A stretch of DNA of 64,000 nt from Paraburkholderia dilworthii (lineage in GTDB: Bacteria; Pseudomonadota; Gammaproteobacteria; Burkholderiales; Burkholderiaceae): NCBI RefSeq assembly GCF_000472525.1, contig NZ_AWZT01000031.1:1-64000 (forward strand). The letters run 5' to 3'. This document shows positions 9,124 through 18,786 of the stretch, piece by piece. The position numbers were made by a program, and so were the translations under genes. The notes beneath the pieces are model-generated. The model ran no database searches and was not told where the DNA came from. It was given only the letters and a program-made list of their open reading frames with translations. Position 1 is the stretch's first letter. The number at the start of each line of letters is the position of its first letter.

Positions 9124-9190
9124 CGGTGGCCGCAAGCCGTCTGACCGCATGAACTGAGCGCGCTGCCGCCAATGTGACCAAGGAATCGGC

Positions 9191-10663
9191 ATGAACGGAA
9201 TCGACACGGCCCTCGCATCGCTGCTCGCGACCCGCGTCGACAGCCTGCTCAACATTGCCCCTGGCAGCGCCGCCACCACCCAGACGGGCGCGGCGGATGT
9301 AGAGACCGCGCCGGCCACTGCCGCACCGGTCGCGCCGTCTGTGCCGCAGCCTTCGGCGCAGACCGCTCTGTCCGCGGTCGCGCTCGCGCTCAACGCGATC
9401 GTGCGCTCGGGCGGCGAGGCGACGCCCGCGATCGTCGGCCAGACGCCGATCTGGCCCGCCGCTCCCGCGCTCGACGTCGAGGTGGGCGCTTTGCCGCTCT
9501 TCGACGCGCCCGCTGCTCCCAATCCCGCTTCCAGTGCCGCAGCTTCTGCGGCCACCGCGAATGTCGCGGCGGCCCAGGTGCCCGTCGCGGCGCTCGCGGC
9601 TGCGCTCGCGCGGACGGTCGGCGACAGCGGTCTCTTCTACGAAGCGCATCTCGCGCAATGGCTGAGCGGCCAGCGCGCGCCCGAGACGCTCGCCGGCGAA
9701 GCGCAGAACAAGCTCGTGGCCGCCGCCGCGCAATTGCCGCTGAACTGGGCTGGCGATGGCAGCGAGGCGTCGCCTGCGCAGGCCGCCGGGAAGCAAGGCG
9801 TGGGCGCGGCGCCGCAGGGCGCGTCGGGATCGTCCGGCGCGGCCGATGCCGGCAACGCGAATGCGGCGAATCCGGGCGCGGCCAATACCGCCGGCCGCGC
9901 GATGCCGTCGATCGACACGGTGCAGGCCGCGCGCTTCGTCGCCGGTGAAGTGCTCGCGAGTTCCCTCTCCGACCTGAACGGTCAGCCTTCCCATACAGGT
10001 TTGCATAACGCGGCCTCGCCGTCGGTTGACGGCGGGTCGTCGCAGAATGCGCAGGCGGCCGCGGTTCATCCCGCGACCGTGCCGCTCGTGCGTCAGCAGC
10101 TCGATCTGCTCGCGACCGGTCAGTTTCGCTGGACCGGCGAAGCGTGGCCCGGCGCGAAGCTCGACTGGACCATCGAGCAGGAAGGCGACGAGTGGGAACG
10201 CAGCGGCGGCGGCACGGCAAGCGAGGACGATCAGCCGTGGCGCACGCGCCTCACGTTGTCGCTGCCGACGCTTGGCACCGTCGACGCCGAATTGACGTTG
10301 ACCGGCATGCGCCTCGTCGCGCGTGTGCAGGCGAGCCCCGGCGGCGCGGCGCGTCTTGCGACGCAGGGCGAAAGTTTTCGCCAGCGGCTCGCGGCGGCGG
10401 GTATCCAGCTGAACGGTTTGACGATTCGCGAGATTGGCGGCGGCGCGCCAGCCACGGGTGCAGCCGCGGCAGGCGCCTCGGCTGCGGCTCAGGCCGCGGC
10501 GTCGGCGTATGCGCGGTCGGCTTCGGCGGCGAGTCGGGCGGATGCCGCAGCGTCGGCGGCCTCGGCGCCGCCGGCAAGCGCTGCGGCCGGAAAAAGCCGT
10601 CGCACGTCGAATGCGGCCCGTCCCGTCACTGCGCCGCTCGACGACTTCGACTGGGATATGTGA
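9191..10663 (+). CDS. Second FliK-like hook-length control domain protein
   Basis: A 490-residue protein. Residues about 1-290 are Ala/Pro-rich and low complexity; about 295-420 form a compact region (VRQQLDLLATGQFRWTGEAW, then LTLSLPTLGTVDAELTL, then GESFRQRLAAAGIQLNGLTI) with the pattern of the FliK C-terminal Flg_hook domain: predicted beta strands of the ruler followed by a helix. The tail is another Ala/Ser-rich stretch. It overlaps the following FlhB-like gene (TGATG), whose family is the known partner of FliK, which supports the call. It may be a paralogue that tunes hook length or export timing. Exact role unknown. Confidence 0.75.
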   Translation: MNGIDTALASLLATRVDSLLNIAPGSAATTQTGAADVETAPATAAPVAPSVPQPSAQTALSAVALALNAIVRSGGEATPAIVGQTPIWPAAPALDVEVGALPLFDAPAAPNPASSAAASAATANVAAAQVPVAALAAALARTVGDSGLFYEAHLAQWLSGQRAPETLAGEAQNKLVAAAAQLPLNWAGDGSEASPAQAAGKQGVGAAPQGASGSSGAADAGNANAANPGAANTAGRAMPSIDTVQAARFVAGEVLASSLSDLNGQPSHTGLHNAASPSVDGGSSQNAQAAAVHPATVPLVRQQLDLLATGQFRWTGEAWPGAKLDWTIEQEGDEWERSGGGTASEDDQPWRTRLTLSLPTLGTVDAELTLTGMRLVARVQASPGGAARLATQGESFRQRLAAAGIQLNGLTIREIGGGAPATGAAAAGASAAAQAAASAYARSASAASRADAAASAASAPPASAAAGKSRRTSNAARPVTAPLDDFDWDM

Positions 10664-11034
10664 TGAGCCGCAAACATCGCCGCAGCGCGGCTGCGCTCGT
10701 CTACGACGCCCAGGGCGGCGAGGCGGCGCCGCGCATAATCGCCAAAGGCTACGGCATGCTCGCCGAGATGATCGTGCAGCGTGCCAAGGAAGCCGGTCTC
10801 TATGTGCATGAAGCGCCCGAAATGGTCTCGCTGCTGATGCAGGTGGATCTCGACGCGCGCATTCCACCGCAGCTTTATCAGGCGGTGGCCGAATTGCTCG
10901 CGTGGCTGCATCGGCTGGAAAGCGGGGCGGAGCACGAGCCGGCGCCGGCAGCACCGGGCGGCGCCCTGCGCGGCACGGACGACGTCACGGACGTGGTCGC
11001 AGTCGACCTTGATAACGGCGCCGCCGGACGATAA
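10663..11034 (+). CDS. Stand-alone FlhB C-terminal-domain (EscU/HrcU-type) protein
   Basis: A 123-residue cytoplasmic protein resembling only the C-terminal part of FlhB: AALVYDAQGGEAAPRIIAKGYG, then MLAEMIVQRAKEAGLYVHE, then IPPQLYQAVAELLAWL. The four membrane helices and the NPTH self-cleavage motif of FlhB are absent, so it looks like a pre-made version of the fragment FlhB releases by autocleavage. It starts inside the stop of the FliK-like gene (TGATG), giving tight coupling. FlhB-fragment proteins of this kind are known in other flagellated bacteria. Expected to act in the export substrate switch. Confidence 0.85.
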   Translation: MSRKHRRSAAALVYDAQGGEAAPRIIAKGYGMLAEMIVQRAKEAGLYVHEAPEMVSLLMQVDLDARIPPQLYQAVAELLAWLHRLESGAEHEPAPAAPGGALRGTDDVTDVVAVDLDNGAAGR

Positions 11035-11245
11035 CGGTGTGAGTCGAGCGACCAGCGGTAAGGAGTGAGGTATCGCAGCGGGGTTGGATAGCGAGCTTGG
11101 GTAGCGGATCGGGCAACTGAGCCGGCAGGCCCGCTCGCTGCGCAGTCGGCCGGTTGACGCGTTTCCCAGGCCTGACAGCGATCCGATCCGTTACCCGACG
11201 AGCGACTGCACCAGCCGCCCACGCAGCTACGCAAGCCGTTCTCGC

Positions 11246-12664
11246 TCAAAACCGCATCATCAGTTTCAGCAACGCGTTGACGCGCTTGCCATACGGCGGC
11301 GAAATCCATGCACGCGCGTTCAGACGCGCCTGCGTCAGAACGGGCTTCATCTTCGAAAACGTCACGAAGCCTTCGTAGCCGTGATACGCGCCCATTCCGC
11401 TTGCCCCGACTCCACCGAATGGCAGGCTTTCGCACGCCAGATGCATCAGCGTTTCGTTGATCGCCATGCCGCCCGCAATGGTTTCGTGCGTGACCCGTTC
11501 GATGCTGGCTGCGTCGTCCGCATACAGGTAAAGCGCAAGCGGGCGCGGCCGGGCGTTGATCCACGCGATGGCGTCGTCGAGTGTGTCGTACGGCACGATA
11601 GGCAGCAGCGGCCCGAAGATTTCTTCCTGCATCAGTTCGCAATCGTCGGGCGCGTTGGTGACGGCGATTAGCGGGTAGCGGCGGCTCGCCGGATCGGGCG
11701 CGCTGTCGGTCAGCGGATGCAGTTGCGCGCCGGCGGCCTGTGCTTCGTCGGCGAGACGTTCCAGCCGCTCGAAGTGGCGCGGCGAAATGATCGACGTGTA
11801 ATCCGGGTTATGCGCGAAGCCGGGATACATCTTCGTCATCCGCGCGCGCGCCCGCTCGACAAACGCCTGTTCCTTGCCGCGCGGCACCAGCACATAGTCC
11901 GGCGCGATGCAGGTTTGCCCGGCATTGAGCGTCTTGCCGGCGACGAGGTTATCGACGGCATTGTCGAAACGCGCATGGGTGCCGATGATCGCTGGCGACT
12001 TGCCGCCGAGCTCCAGCGTGACCGGCGTCAGATGCTCGGCGGCGGCGCGCATCACTTCATGGCCGATCTTCGTCGAGCCGGTGAAGAGCAGATGATCGAA
12101 GGGCTGCGCGCTGAACGCAGCGGCGAGGCCTGCGTCGCCGTTCACGACAGCGACGTGATCGCGTGCAAAGGTTTCGCCGATCAACTGCTCGAACAACGCC
12201 GAGGTGCACGGCGTCAGTTCGGACATCTTGACGATCGCCCGATTGCCGGCGGTCAGCGCGCTGATGAGCGGCCCGGCGGCGAGCAGCACCGGATAATTCC
12301 ACGGCACGATGACGCCGATCACGCCGAGCGGCTGCGGCACCACCTTCGCGCGAGCCGGCAGCAGCCATTTGTTGGTGCTGCGGCGCTGCGCTTTCATCCA
12401 CCGTTTGCCGTGCCGCAGCGCGGCGTCGATTTCTTCCTTCACGAGCAGGAATTCCGCGAGCAGCACTTCCTGCTTCGCGCGATTGCCGAAGTCGGCACTC
12501 ATTGCATCGGCGAGCGCGTCGCGGTTGTCGAGCAGGACTTTGCGCAGTGCCTTCAGATGCGCCGCGCGCGTTTCCCATGACGGATACGGCGCGCGCAAAT
12601 ACGCGTGACGTTGATCGCGAAGCAGCGCCTCCAGCGCGGCGACGTCGGGCAGATCGTTCTTCAT
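11246..12664 (-). CDS. calB: Coniferyl-aldehyde-type NAD(P)-dependent aldehyde dehydrogenase
   Basis: A 472-residue aldehyde dehydrogenase with the catalytic Cys252 (in NAGQTCIAPDYV) and general-base Glu218 (VTLELGGKSP); the PWNYP cofactor motif is at 121-125. Length and the short, membrane-anchor-like C-terminal end resemble the coniferyl aldehyde dehydrogenase / class-3 ALDH group, which oxidises aromatic or long-chain aldehydes to acids. It lies next to an AidB-like gene in the same direction, but 148 bp apart. Exact substrate cannot be read from the sequence. Confidence 0.85.
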   Translation of the reverse strand: MKNDLPDVAALEALLRDQRHAYLRAPYPSWETRAAHLKALRKVLLDNRDALADAMSADFGNRAKQEVLLAEFLLVKEEIDAALRHGKRWMKAQRRSTNKWLLPARAKVVPQPLGVIGVIVPWNYPVLLAAGPLISALTAGNRAIVKMSELTPCTSALFEQLIGETFARDHVAVVNGDAGLAAAFSAQPFDHLLFTGSTKIGHEVMRAAAEHLTPVTLELGGKSPAIIGTHARFDNAVDNLVAGKTLNAGQTCIAPDYVLVPRGKEQAFVERARARMTKMYPGFAHNPDYTSIISPRHFERLERLADEAQAAGAQLHPLTDSAPDPASRRYPLIAVTNAPDDCELMQEEIFGPLLPIVPYDTLDDAIAWINARPRPLALYLYADDAASIERVTHETIAGGMAINETLMHLACESLPFGGVGASGMGAYHGYEGFVTFSKMKPVLTQARLNARAWISPPYGKRVNALLKLMMRF

Positions 12665-12812
12665 TGTTCACCACTCCCTGATGAAAGATGCGCGGTCGCG
12701 CCGCGCTTATAGGTGTCGTTCCGGCGCATTTGCCGTTGCTTACCGCGCCAGGTGCATCGCAAAAAATCTCAGAAGCTCCGGCAGACGTTGCGTCCTGCTG
12801 CGGTTTGCGACT

Positions 12813-14522
12813 TCAGCCTGGAAAAGCCCGCTCGACAATCGCCGCATGATCGAACGTGGCAGCCAACGTCCCGTAGACGCGGCCGCTTTCGCCGCAGCCG
12901 CTGGTGAGACGTGTGGCAATGAATGCCTCGGCGACAACGGCAGGCGCATGCTTGATGAGCAGCGTGGCCTGCGCAATCAGTACGATCTGTTGCGCGATAC
13001 GCCGCGCCGAGCCTTCGCGATGTTCGGCGGGACCATTGAGCGCCACGGCCAGCTTGCCAAGCGCAGCGCTCAATGCCGGATGCGCGGCCGCATCCGCTTG
13101 CCATTGGGCGAAGAGCGCTTGCGCCGCTTCCGGTTCGCGCTCCATCGCGCGCAGCACGTCGAGACACATCACGTTGCCCGAACCTTCCCAAATCGAGTTG
13201 ACGGGAGCTTCGCGATAGAAGCGCGCCATCGGACCGGTCTCGACATAACCGTTGCCGCCCCAGACTTCCATCGCCTCGCCGGTGAATTCGAGCGTGCGCT
13301 TGCAGACCCAGTATTTCGCCGCTGGCGTGACGATGCGCCGCCATGCACGCTCGGCGGATGCAACCGGCGAGTTCGCGGCGGATGTCGTCGGCTGTGCATC
13401 GGCGGATTGCTCGAACGCGTGCGCGAGCCGCATGAACAGCACGGTGGCCGCTTCCGACTCCAGCGCGAGGTCGGCGAGCACATTGCGCATCAACGGTTGA
13501 TCGGCCAGATGCCGGCCGAACGCGCTGCGATGGCGCGCATGATGGATGGCCTGCACGAGCGCCGCTCGCATCAGCGCCGCGCTGCCGATCACGCAATCGA
13601 GCCGCGTGTAATTCGCCATTTCGATGATCGTCGGCACGCCGCGTCCTTCGTCGCCGATCATGATGCCGAACGCGTCGAGAAATTCGACTTCGCTGCTGGC
13701 GTTCGAGCGGTTGCCGAGCTTGTCTTTCAGACGCTGGATCTGCACTGCGTTCTTGCTGCCGTCGGGCGCAAAGCGCGGCACGAAGAAGCAGGAGAGGCCG
13801 GCGTGATCGTGAGTGCGTGCGAGTACGAGATGTGCGTCGCATTGCGGCGCCGAGAAAAACCATTTATGGCCAACCAGTTCGTAGGCGCCGCCGCGGCCGC
13901 CGGCGGCGATCGCACGCGCTTGGGTCTGATTGCTGCGCACATCCGAGCCGCCTTGCTTTTCGGTCATGCCCATGCCGATCATCGCGGAAATTTTTTGCGT
14001 GAGCGGCACGTCGCGTGGATCGTGCTCGCGTGCATAGAGTTTGTCGCGCAGCGTCCCGAACAATTGAGGTTCGCGCTGCAATACCGGAATGCTGGCGAAG
14101 GTCATCGTCAGCGGGCACAGCGAGCCGGATTCGATCTGCGCATGCAGAAAATAACCGGCGCAGCGCGCGGCCATCGCGCCGGGCTGCGGATTCGAAAACG
14201 GCAACGCGTGCAGCCCCTCGCGACGCAGCAGCGATAGCAACTCGTGCCACGCGGGATGAAACTCCAGCGCGTCGATCCGCTCGCCGCGCGGGCTGTGCGT
14301 GACGAGTTCGGGCGCGTGGCGGTTGGCGAGCTCGGCGAGCGCGAGCGTATCGGGCGTGGTGAGCGCCGCGCCGTGCCGCAGCAATGCATCGCGATGCCAT
14401 GCGGCGCCGTCGCGGTCGAGCGCGGCTGAGAGCGCGAGGTCGCTGGAAAAAAGGTTGTAGTCCGCGAGCGGCGGCGCCTGATTGGTGACTTCGTGAGTCT
14501 GACCGAAGCTATGGCGTTGCAT
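12813..14522 (-). CDS. aidB: AidB-like acyl-CoA dehydrogenase
   Basis: A 569-residue flavoprotein starting with the THEVTNQAPPLADYNLFSSD segment characteristic of AidB, followed by the acyl-CoA dehydrogenase fold: MTEKQGGSDVRSNQT (FAD/substrate loop), EVEFLDAFGIMIGDEGRG, and the WEGSGNVMCLDVLRAM C-terminal region. In E. coli AidB is induced by alkylating agents, binds DNA and protects nearby genes; its true enzyme activity is unclear. Many homologues are annotated as isovaleryl-CoA dehydrogenases. There is no ada gene beside it, so the link to alkylation is from family only. Confidence 0.85.
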   Translation of the reverse strand: MQRHSFGQTHEVTNQAPPLADYNLFSSDLALSAALDRDGAAWHRDALLRHGAALTTPDTLALAELANRHAPELVTHSPRGERIDALEFHPAWHELLSLLRREGLHALPFSNPQPGAMAARCAGYFLHAQIESGSLCPLTMTFASIPVLQREPQLFGTLRDKLYAREHDPRDVPLTQKISAMIGMGMTEKQGGSDVRSNQTQARAIAAGGRGGAYELVGHKWFFSAPQCDAHLVLARTHDHAGLSCFFVPRFAPDGSKNAVQIQRLKDKLGNRSNASSEVEFLDAFGIMIGDEGRGVPTIIEMANYTRLDCVIGSAALMRAALVQAIHHARHRSAFGRHLADQPLMRNVLADLALESEAATVLFMRLAHAFEQSADAQPTTSAANSPVASAERAWRRIVTPAAKYWVCKRTLEFTGEAMEVWGGNGYVETGPMARFYREAPVNSIWEGSGNVMCLDVLRAMEREPEAAQALFAQWQADAAAHPALSAALGKLAVALNGPAEHREGSARRIAQQIVLIAQATLLIKHAPAVVAEAFIATRLTSGCGESGRVYGTLAATFDHAAIVERAFPG

Positions 14523-14961
14523 CTGCTGTCTCCGTTTGCCGCGGGTTCAACCGGCGGTTCGCCGGCATGTTTCATCGCGCGGTGGGTGCCCTGCGTGTGG
14601 CGCGTTCGTGGACCGTCTGCGGTCTCTTCTAGCCTCTTGCCGTCTCTTGTAGCCTGCTCAGCGCTCGAGCTTTGCGGCCGGCTCTGCGGCGCGAATCGCG
14701 CTGCGCCGTTTGATCGCTGTCTGTCTGCCGCGTATCGAGAGCGCATCGCGCGCTGGCGGTGTTTGAATGCCGCTCACGGCCGTCCGGCGGGCGCGCGCGG
14801 GTCTTTCATCATAGGGTCGCGAGGGCGCTTGCGTTTAGAGTAATCGCTCTGACGCGAAGCCGCCGCAGCATCCGAACGCTCCCTACAATGCCGGGGAAAC
14901 ACACGTAGACAAGTGTGCACGAGACAAGGTCCGCGAGCAACGCGGCCTATCAGGAGGAGCG
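14523..14961. other. Intergenic region between divergent aidB-like and GMC genes
   Basis: A 439-bp region without a convincing gene. It holds a spaced direct repeat (14622-14655, listed separately), a TACAAT hexamer at 14884-14889 that could be the -10 of the GMC oxidoreductase promoter (no good -35 seen), and an AGGAGG ribosome site just before 14962. Confidence 0.6.
14622..14655. repeat. Spaced direct repeat upstream of aidB-like gene
   Basis: GTCTCTTCTAGCCT at 14622-14635 is repeated as GTCTCTTGTAGCCT at 14642-14655 (13 of 14 identical), start to start 20 bp, about two helical turns. It lies about 100-130 bp upstream of the aidB-like start. Could be a regulator binding site or chance. Confidence 0.45.
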
Positions 14962-16620
14962 ATGGAATACGACTACATCATCGTAGGCGCGGGCTCGGGC
15001 GGTTGCGCGCTCGCGAGCCGTCTCGCGGACAACTGTCCCGACGCGACGATTGCTCTCATCGAAGCCGGGCCGCACACGAACCGCAACCTGTTCGTCAATA
15101 TGCCGGTGGGCGTCGCGGCAGTGGTGCCGAACAAGCTCAAAACCAATTACGGCTATCTGACCACGCCGCAACCCGGCCTGGCCGGCCGCCGGGGCTATCA
15201 GCCGCGCGGGCGCGGTTTCGGCGGATCTAGCGCGATCAACGCAATGATCTACACGCGCGGCCATCCGCTCGATTACGACGAATGGGCGCAACTGGGCTGC
15301 GACGGCTGGTCCTGGCGCGACGTGCTGCCGTATTTCCGCCGCGCAGAGAGCAATGAGCGCGGCGCCGGCGCTTGGCACGGCGACTGGGGTCCGCTCACCG
15401 TGTCGGATCTGCGCTACCGCAATCCGTTTTCCAGGCGTTTCGTGCAGGCGGCGCTCGAAGCGGGCTACAAGCCGAACGACGACTTCAACGGCGCCGACCA
15501 GGAAGGCATCGGCTTCTACCAGGTCACACAGCGCGATGGACGGCGTTGCAGCGTCGCGCGCGCTTATATCTACGACCGCGAGCGCGCCAATCTCCATACG
15601 ATCGCGGATGCCACCGTACTGCGCGTCGTCTTTGAGCAAAAGCGCGCGAGCGGCGTCGAGATCGTGCGCGGCGGCCGTCGCGAGACGCTGATAGCGCGCG
15701 CCGAAGTCGTACTGGCAGCGGGCGCCTTCAACTCGCCGCAACTGCTGATGTGCTCCGGAATCGGGCCGGCCGCGCATCTGCAAGCGCACGGCATCGACGT
15801 ATTGCACGACGCGCCACAAGTCGGACAGAACCTGATCGACCACGTCGATTTCACGATCAACAAGCGCGTGTCGTCGATCGAGCCGACGGGCTTTTCGGTG
15901 CGCGGCATCGCGCGAATGGTGCCGCAGTTCGTGACCTTCATGCGCCACGGACGCGGCATGTTGTCGAGCAATGTGGCGGAGGCGGGCGGCTTTCTGAAAA
16001 GCAGGCCGACGCTCGAGCGGCCCGACCTGCAATTGCATTTCTGCGCGGCGCTCGTCGACGACCACAACCGTCATATGCATTGGGGTCACGGCTATTCGCT
16101 GCATGTGTGCGTGCTGCGGCCCTTTAGCCGCGGCAGCGTAACGCTCGCCAGCGCCGATGCGCGTGCCGCGCCGGTGATAGATCCGCGTTTTTTCAGCGAT
16201 TCGCGCGACCTCGACCTGCTAGTGGAAGGCGTGCGCATGGCGCGGCGCATTCTCGACGCGCCATCGCTCGCGCTGCACGGAGGTCGTGAGCTATATACGC
16301 GGCCGGGCCAGACGGATGCGCAATTGCGCGAGACCATCGCCCGGCATGCCGACACGATTTATCACCCGGTCGCGACCTGCCGGATGGGCGGCGACCCAGA
16401 TTCCGTTGTCGATCCGCAATTGCGCGTGCGAGGCGTCACGGGACTACGGATCGTCGATGCATCGGTGATGCCGACGCTGATCGGCGGCAATACGAATTCG
16501 CCGACGGTGATGATCGGCGAACGCGCGGCTGAACTGATCGCGGCGGCCCGTCGCGAGCCGCATGGCGTGGCGTCGGCAGAGGCGGCGATAACCGTGGCGC
16601 CCGCGGCCAATGCCGCTTGA
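14962..16620 (+). CDS. GMC-family FAD oxidoreductase (choline-dehydrogenase-like)
   Basis: A 552-residue glucose-methanol-choline oxidoreductase. FAD-binding GAGSGGCALASRL sits near residues 8-20, GMC signature 1 (GRGFGGSSAINAMIYTRG) near 87-104, signature 2 (GAFNSPQLLMCSGIGP) near 254-269, and the C-terminal catalytic His region (YHPVATCRMG; then GGNTNSPTVMIGERAAELI) is intact. Such enzymes oxidise alcohols to aldehydes; close relatives are annotated as choline or alcohol dehydrogenases. No bet genes lie nearby, so choline is not supported as the substrate. A strong AGGAGG site precedes the ATG. Confidence 0.88.
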   Translation: MEYDYIIVGAGSGGCALASRLADNCPDATIALIEAGPHTNRNLFVNMPVGVAAVVPNKLKTNYGYLTTPQPGLAGRRGYQPRGRGFGGSSAINAMIYTRGHPLDYDEWAQLGCDGWSWRDVLPYFRRAESNERGAGAWHGDWGPLTVSDLRYRNPFSRRFVQAALEAGYKPNDDFNGADQEGIGFYQVTQRDGRRCSVARAYIYDRERANLHTIADATVLRVVFEQKRASGVEIVRGGRRETLIARAEVVLAAGAFNSPQLLMCSGIGPAAHLQAHGIDVLHDAPQVGQNLIDHVDFTINKRVSSIEPTGFSVRGIARMVPQFVTFMRHGRGMLSSNVAEAGGFLKSRPTLERPDLQLHFCAALVDDHNRHMHWGHGYSLHVCVLRPFSRGSVTLASADARAAPVIDPRFFSDSRDLDLLVEGVRMARRILDAPSLALHGGRELYTRPGQTDAQLRETIARHADTIYHPVATCRMGGDPDSVVDPQLRVRGVTGLRIVDASVMPTLIGGNTNSPTVMIGERAAELIAAARREPHGVASAEAAITVAPAANAA

Positions 16621-16751
16621 AAGCACGGCTGGGCGTTGCCTTGGCCGAAGGCAAAGCGACGGCTTTTCGACCTCAAATAGAGATAAGTTGGCCGAACGTC
16701 GTCTAAATCGTCATAAATTGTGCCATTCGGTTTATGAGATCTCCCGCTGCC

Positions 16752-16757
16752 TATAAT
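16752..16757 (+). promoter_or_regulatory. -10 element of the OmpA/DUF937 gene
   Basis: A perfect TATAAT at 16752-16757, 59 bp before the chosen start codon at 16817. The -35 with 17-bp spacing would be GGTTTA at 16729-16734, a weak match. Position fits a sigma-70 promoter for the downstream gene. Confidence 0.5.
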
Positions 16758-16816
16758 CGCCGCGCAAAGTGCGGGCGCGTCAGGTGGCGAATCCGGGAAC
16801 TCAAGGAAGCGAAGGC

Positions 16817-18766
16817 ATGAGCATCGATTTGATTCACGCAATTCAATCCGCGTTGACGGACGAAGTGGTCGGGCAGTTGGGAGCGCGCATCGGCTTGCCG
16901 CCCGAGGCGGCGCGCTCGGTGATGAGCGCGGCAGCGCCCGCGCTGCTCGCCGGTTTGATGCAAAAGGCTGCCACGCTCGAAGGCGCACGCTCGCTGTTCG
17001 CCACCGTCACCTCGCCCGATGTCAACGCGAGAATCGCTGAGCAGTTGCCGTATCTGACAGCGAGTACCGGCGGCGTCAGCGAACTGGAAGGCGCAGGGCG
17101 CGGTTTGCTCGAACGTTCGCTGGACCGTCGCGCCGAATCGCTCAGCGACGAACTCGCCGCGCAAACCGGCGTGCCGGCGCACGCTACGCATGCGATCACG
17201 GGCATTGTCGGCGCAACCATGGTGGGCGTGCTGAAACAGCAACTGCTCGGGAGCCAGGGCAGCGTCGCTCAATTGCCGGCGCTGTTGAGCCACCAGATGC
17301 CGCTCATCGCACCGTATCTGAACGACCGCCTGCTTGCGGCGCTCGGCTTGGGCGGCGTTGGTGCTTTCGCCGGCAGCGTGCTCGCGCAGCTGAAGGCCGT
17401 GTCGGCACATATCGAGCAACCCACGCCAACGGCAACGCCCACACCCGAAGTCACTGCCGCGGTCCAGGTACCGGCTGACGCGGTGGTCCGCGAAAAACGC
17501 CGCTCGCACGCGTGGCTGTGGTGGCCGCTGCTGGCGATCATCGCGGCCGCGATGCTGCTCGTGTATCTGTTTCCGGGCGGCTTCCCGCGCGGGCTATGGG
17601 GCGGAGACCGGGCGGCCAGCCAAGGTGCTGAACATGGTGTCGCCGCGCAGGCGGCATCGGCGCCGGTCGAGGCGTCAAGTGAACTCACCGCAGTTGCTGC
17701 GGCGAGCAATGCCGCAGCATCCACTGCAGCGCGAGTGGTGGCCGGCCTTGATGCGGCGAGTTCGGCGCTGGCGGCTGGGGCGTCGGCTCCGGTTCCTTCT
17801 TCGGCTTCGTTAGCTTCTTCTGCTCCTGCTCCGGTTCCTTCTTCGGCGAGCGGTGTGAGCGCCGCAAGCGCCGTAAGCGCCGCAAGTGCCGGAAATGCCG
17901 CAAGCACCCCAAGCGCTAATAGCGCTACCAGCACCACTAGTCTCGCACGTCAGCCAGGCGTGGCCGCCGCCCCGACGAAAGACAGTCAGCTTGCTTTTAT
18001 CGTCGGTGAAAGCGGCAAGCCGACACTCACCGCGACGGTCGGCAGCGAAGCCGAAAAAACTCGGCTGATCGATGAACTGACGAAGCGCCTCGGCCAGTAC
18101 CACTACGCCGCGAATATTGCCGTCGATCCAGCTACGAAGCCGGCCGGCTGGCTCGCCAGCCTCGACGGCCTGGTCCCGCTGATGAGCGTGCCGGGCGCGG
18201 AACTCAGATTGGACGGCGCACATGTCGACCTGAGCGGCGCCGCCGCCAATGCAAAGCTCGGCTGGCTGAACACGCTGAAATCGCTGTTCGGTCCGTCCTA
18301 CGAGATCGGCACATTCGACGTGCAGAGCGCACTCCAGCAGGCAACCGCAAATTTTCGCAGTGCGATCCAGGGGCTACTCGCGCCCAACGCTACTTGCGCC
18401 GCAGCCGATGTCGCCAAGGTGCTGAACCTGCAGGTGATCAATTTCACGAGCGCGAGCGCGCATGTGCCGACATCGGCAGTGGAAGACCTGAACCAGTCGG
18501 CGCGCGTGCTGAACGCGTGTGCGCGCAACGGGCGCACGGTGAAGCTCGAAGTGGCGGGATACTCGGATAACGTGGGCGGCGAGCAGGCTAACCTGCAACT
18601 GTCGAAGCAGCGCGCCCAGGCGGTTCGTTCGTACCTTGTCGGAATGGGTGTTCCAGCGGACTCGCTGAGCGCCCAGGGCTATGGCCAGGCACATCCTGTT
18701 GCAAGCAACGACACGATGAGCGGCCGCTTCGCCAATCGCCGGATCGAGTTCATCACGCAGCAGTAG
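16817..18766 (+). CDS. DUF937 / OmpA-family envelope protein
   Basis: About 649 residues. An N-terminal DUF937 region (about 1-200; MSIDLIHAIQSALTDEV, repeated Ala-rich helices) is followed by a single membrane helix (WLWWPLLAIIAAAMLLVYLF, about 235-254), a long Ala/Ser/Pro-rich linker (about 270-385), a small BON-like domain, and a C-terminal OmpA peptidoglycan-binding domain (NLQLSKQRAQAVRSYLVGMG and ANRRIEF). This predicts an inner-membrane anchor with a periplasmic arm gripping peptidoglycan. The start at 16817 is chosen over 16769 because it begins the conserved domain and follows a GGAAGCGAAGG site. Confidence 0.85.
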   Translation: MSIDLIHAIQSALTDEVVGQLGARIGLPPEAARSVMSAAAPALLAGLMQKAATLEGARSLFATVTSPDVNARIAEQLPYLTASTGGVSELEGAGRGLLERSLDRRAESLSDELAAQTGVPAHATHAITGIVGATMVGVLKQQLLGSQGSVAQLPALLSHQMPLIAPYLNDRLLAALGLGGVGAFAGSVLAQLKAVSAHIEQPTPTATPTPEVTAAVQVPADAVVREKRRSHAWLWWPLLAIIAAAMLLVYLFPGGFPRGLWGGDRAASQGAEHGVAAQAASAPVEASSELTAVAAASNAAASTAARVVAGLDAASSALAAGASAPVPSSASLASSAPAPVPSSASGVSAASAVSAASAGNAASTPSANSATSTTSLARQPGVAAAPTKDSQLAFIVGESGKPTLTATVGSEAEKTRLIDELTKRLGQYHYAANIAVDPATKPAGWLASLDGLVPLMSVPGAELRLDGAHVDLSGAAANAKLGWLNTLKSLFGPSYEIGTFDVQSALQQATANFRSAIQGLLAPNATCAAADVAKVLNLQVINFTSASAHVPTSAVEDLNQSARVLNACARNGRTVKLEVAGYSDNVGGEQANLQLSKQRAQAVRSYLVGMGVPADSLSAQGYGQAHPVASNDTMSGRFANRRIEFITQQ

Positions 18767-18786
18767 GGCCGTTGTTCCTGCGCGTG

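Noticed and set aside
12681..14237. 518-residue plus-strand frame over the AidB-like gene
   Set aside because: Antisense shadow; the minus-strand protein has clear family motifs and this one has none.
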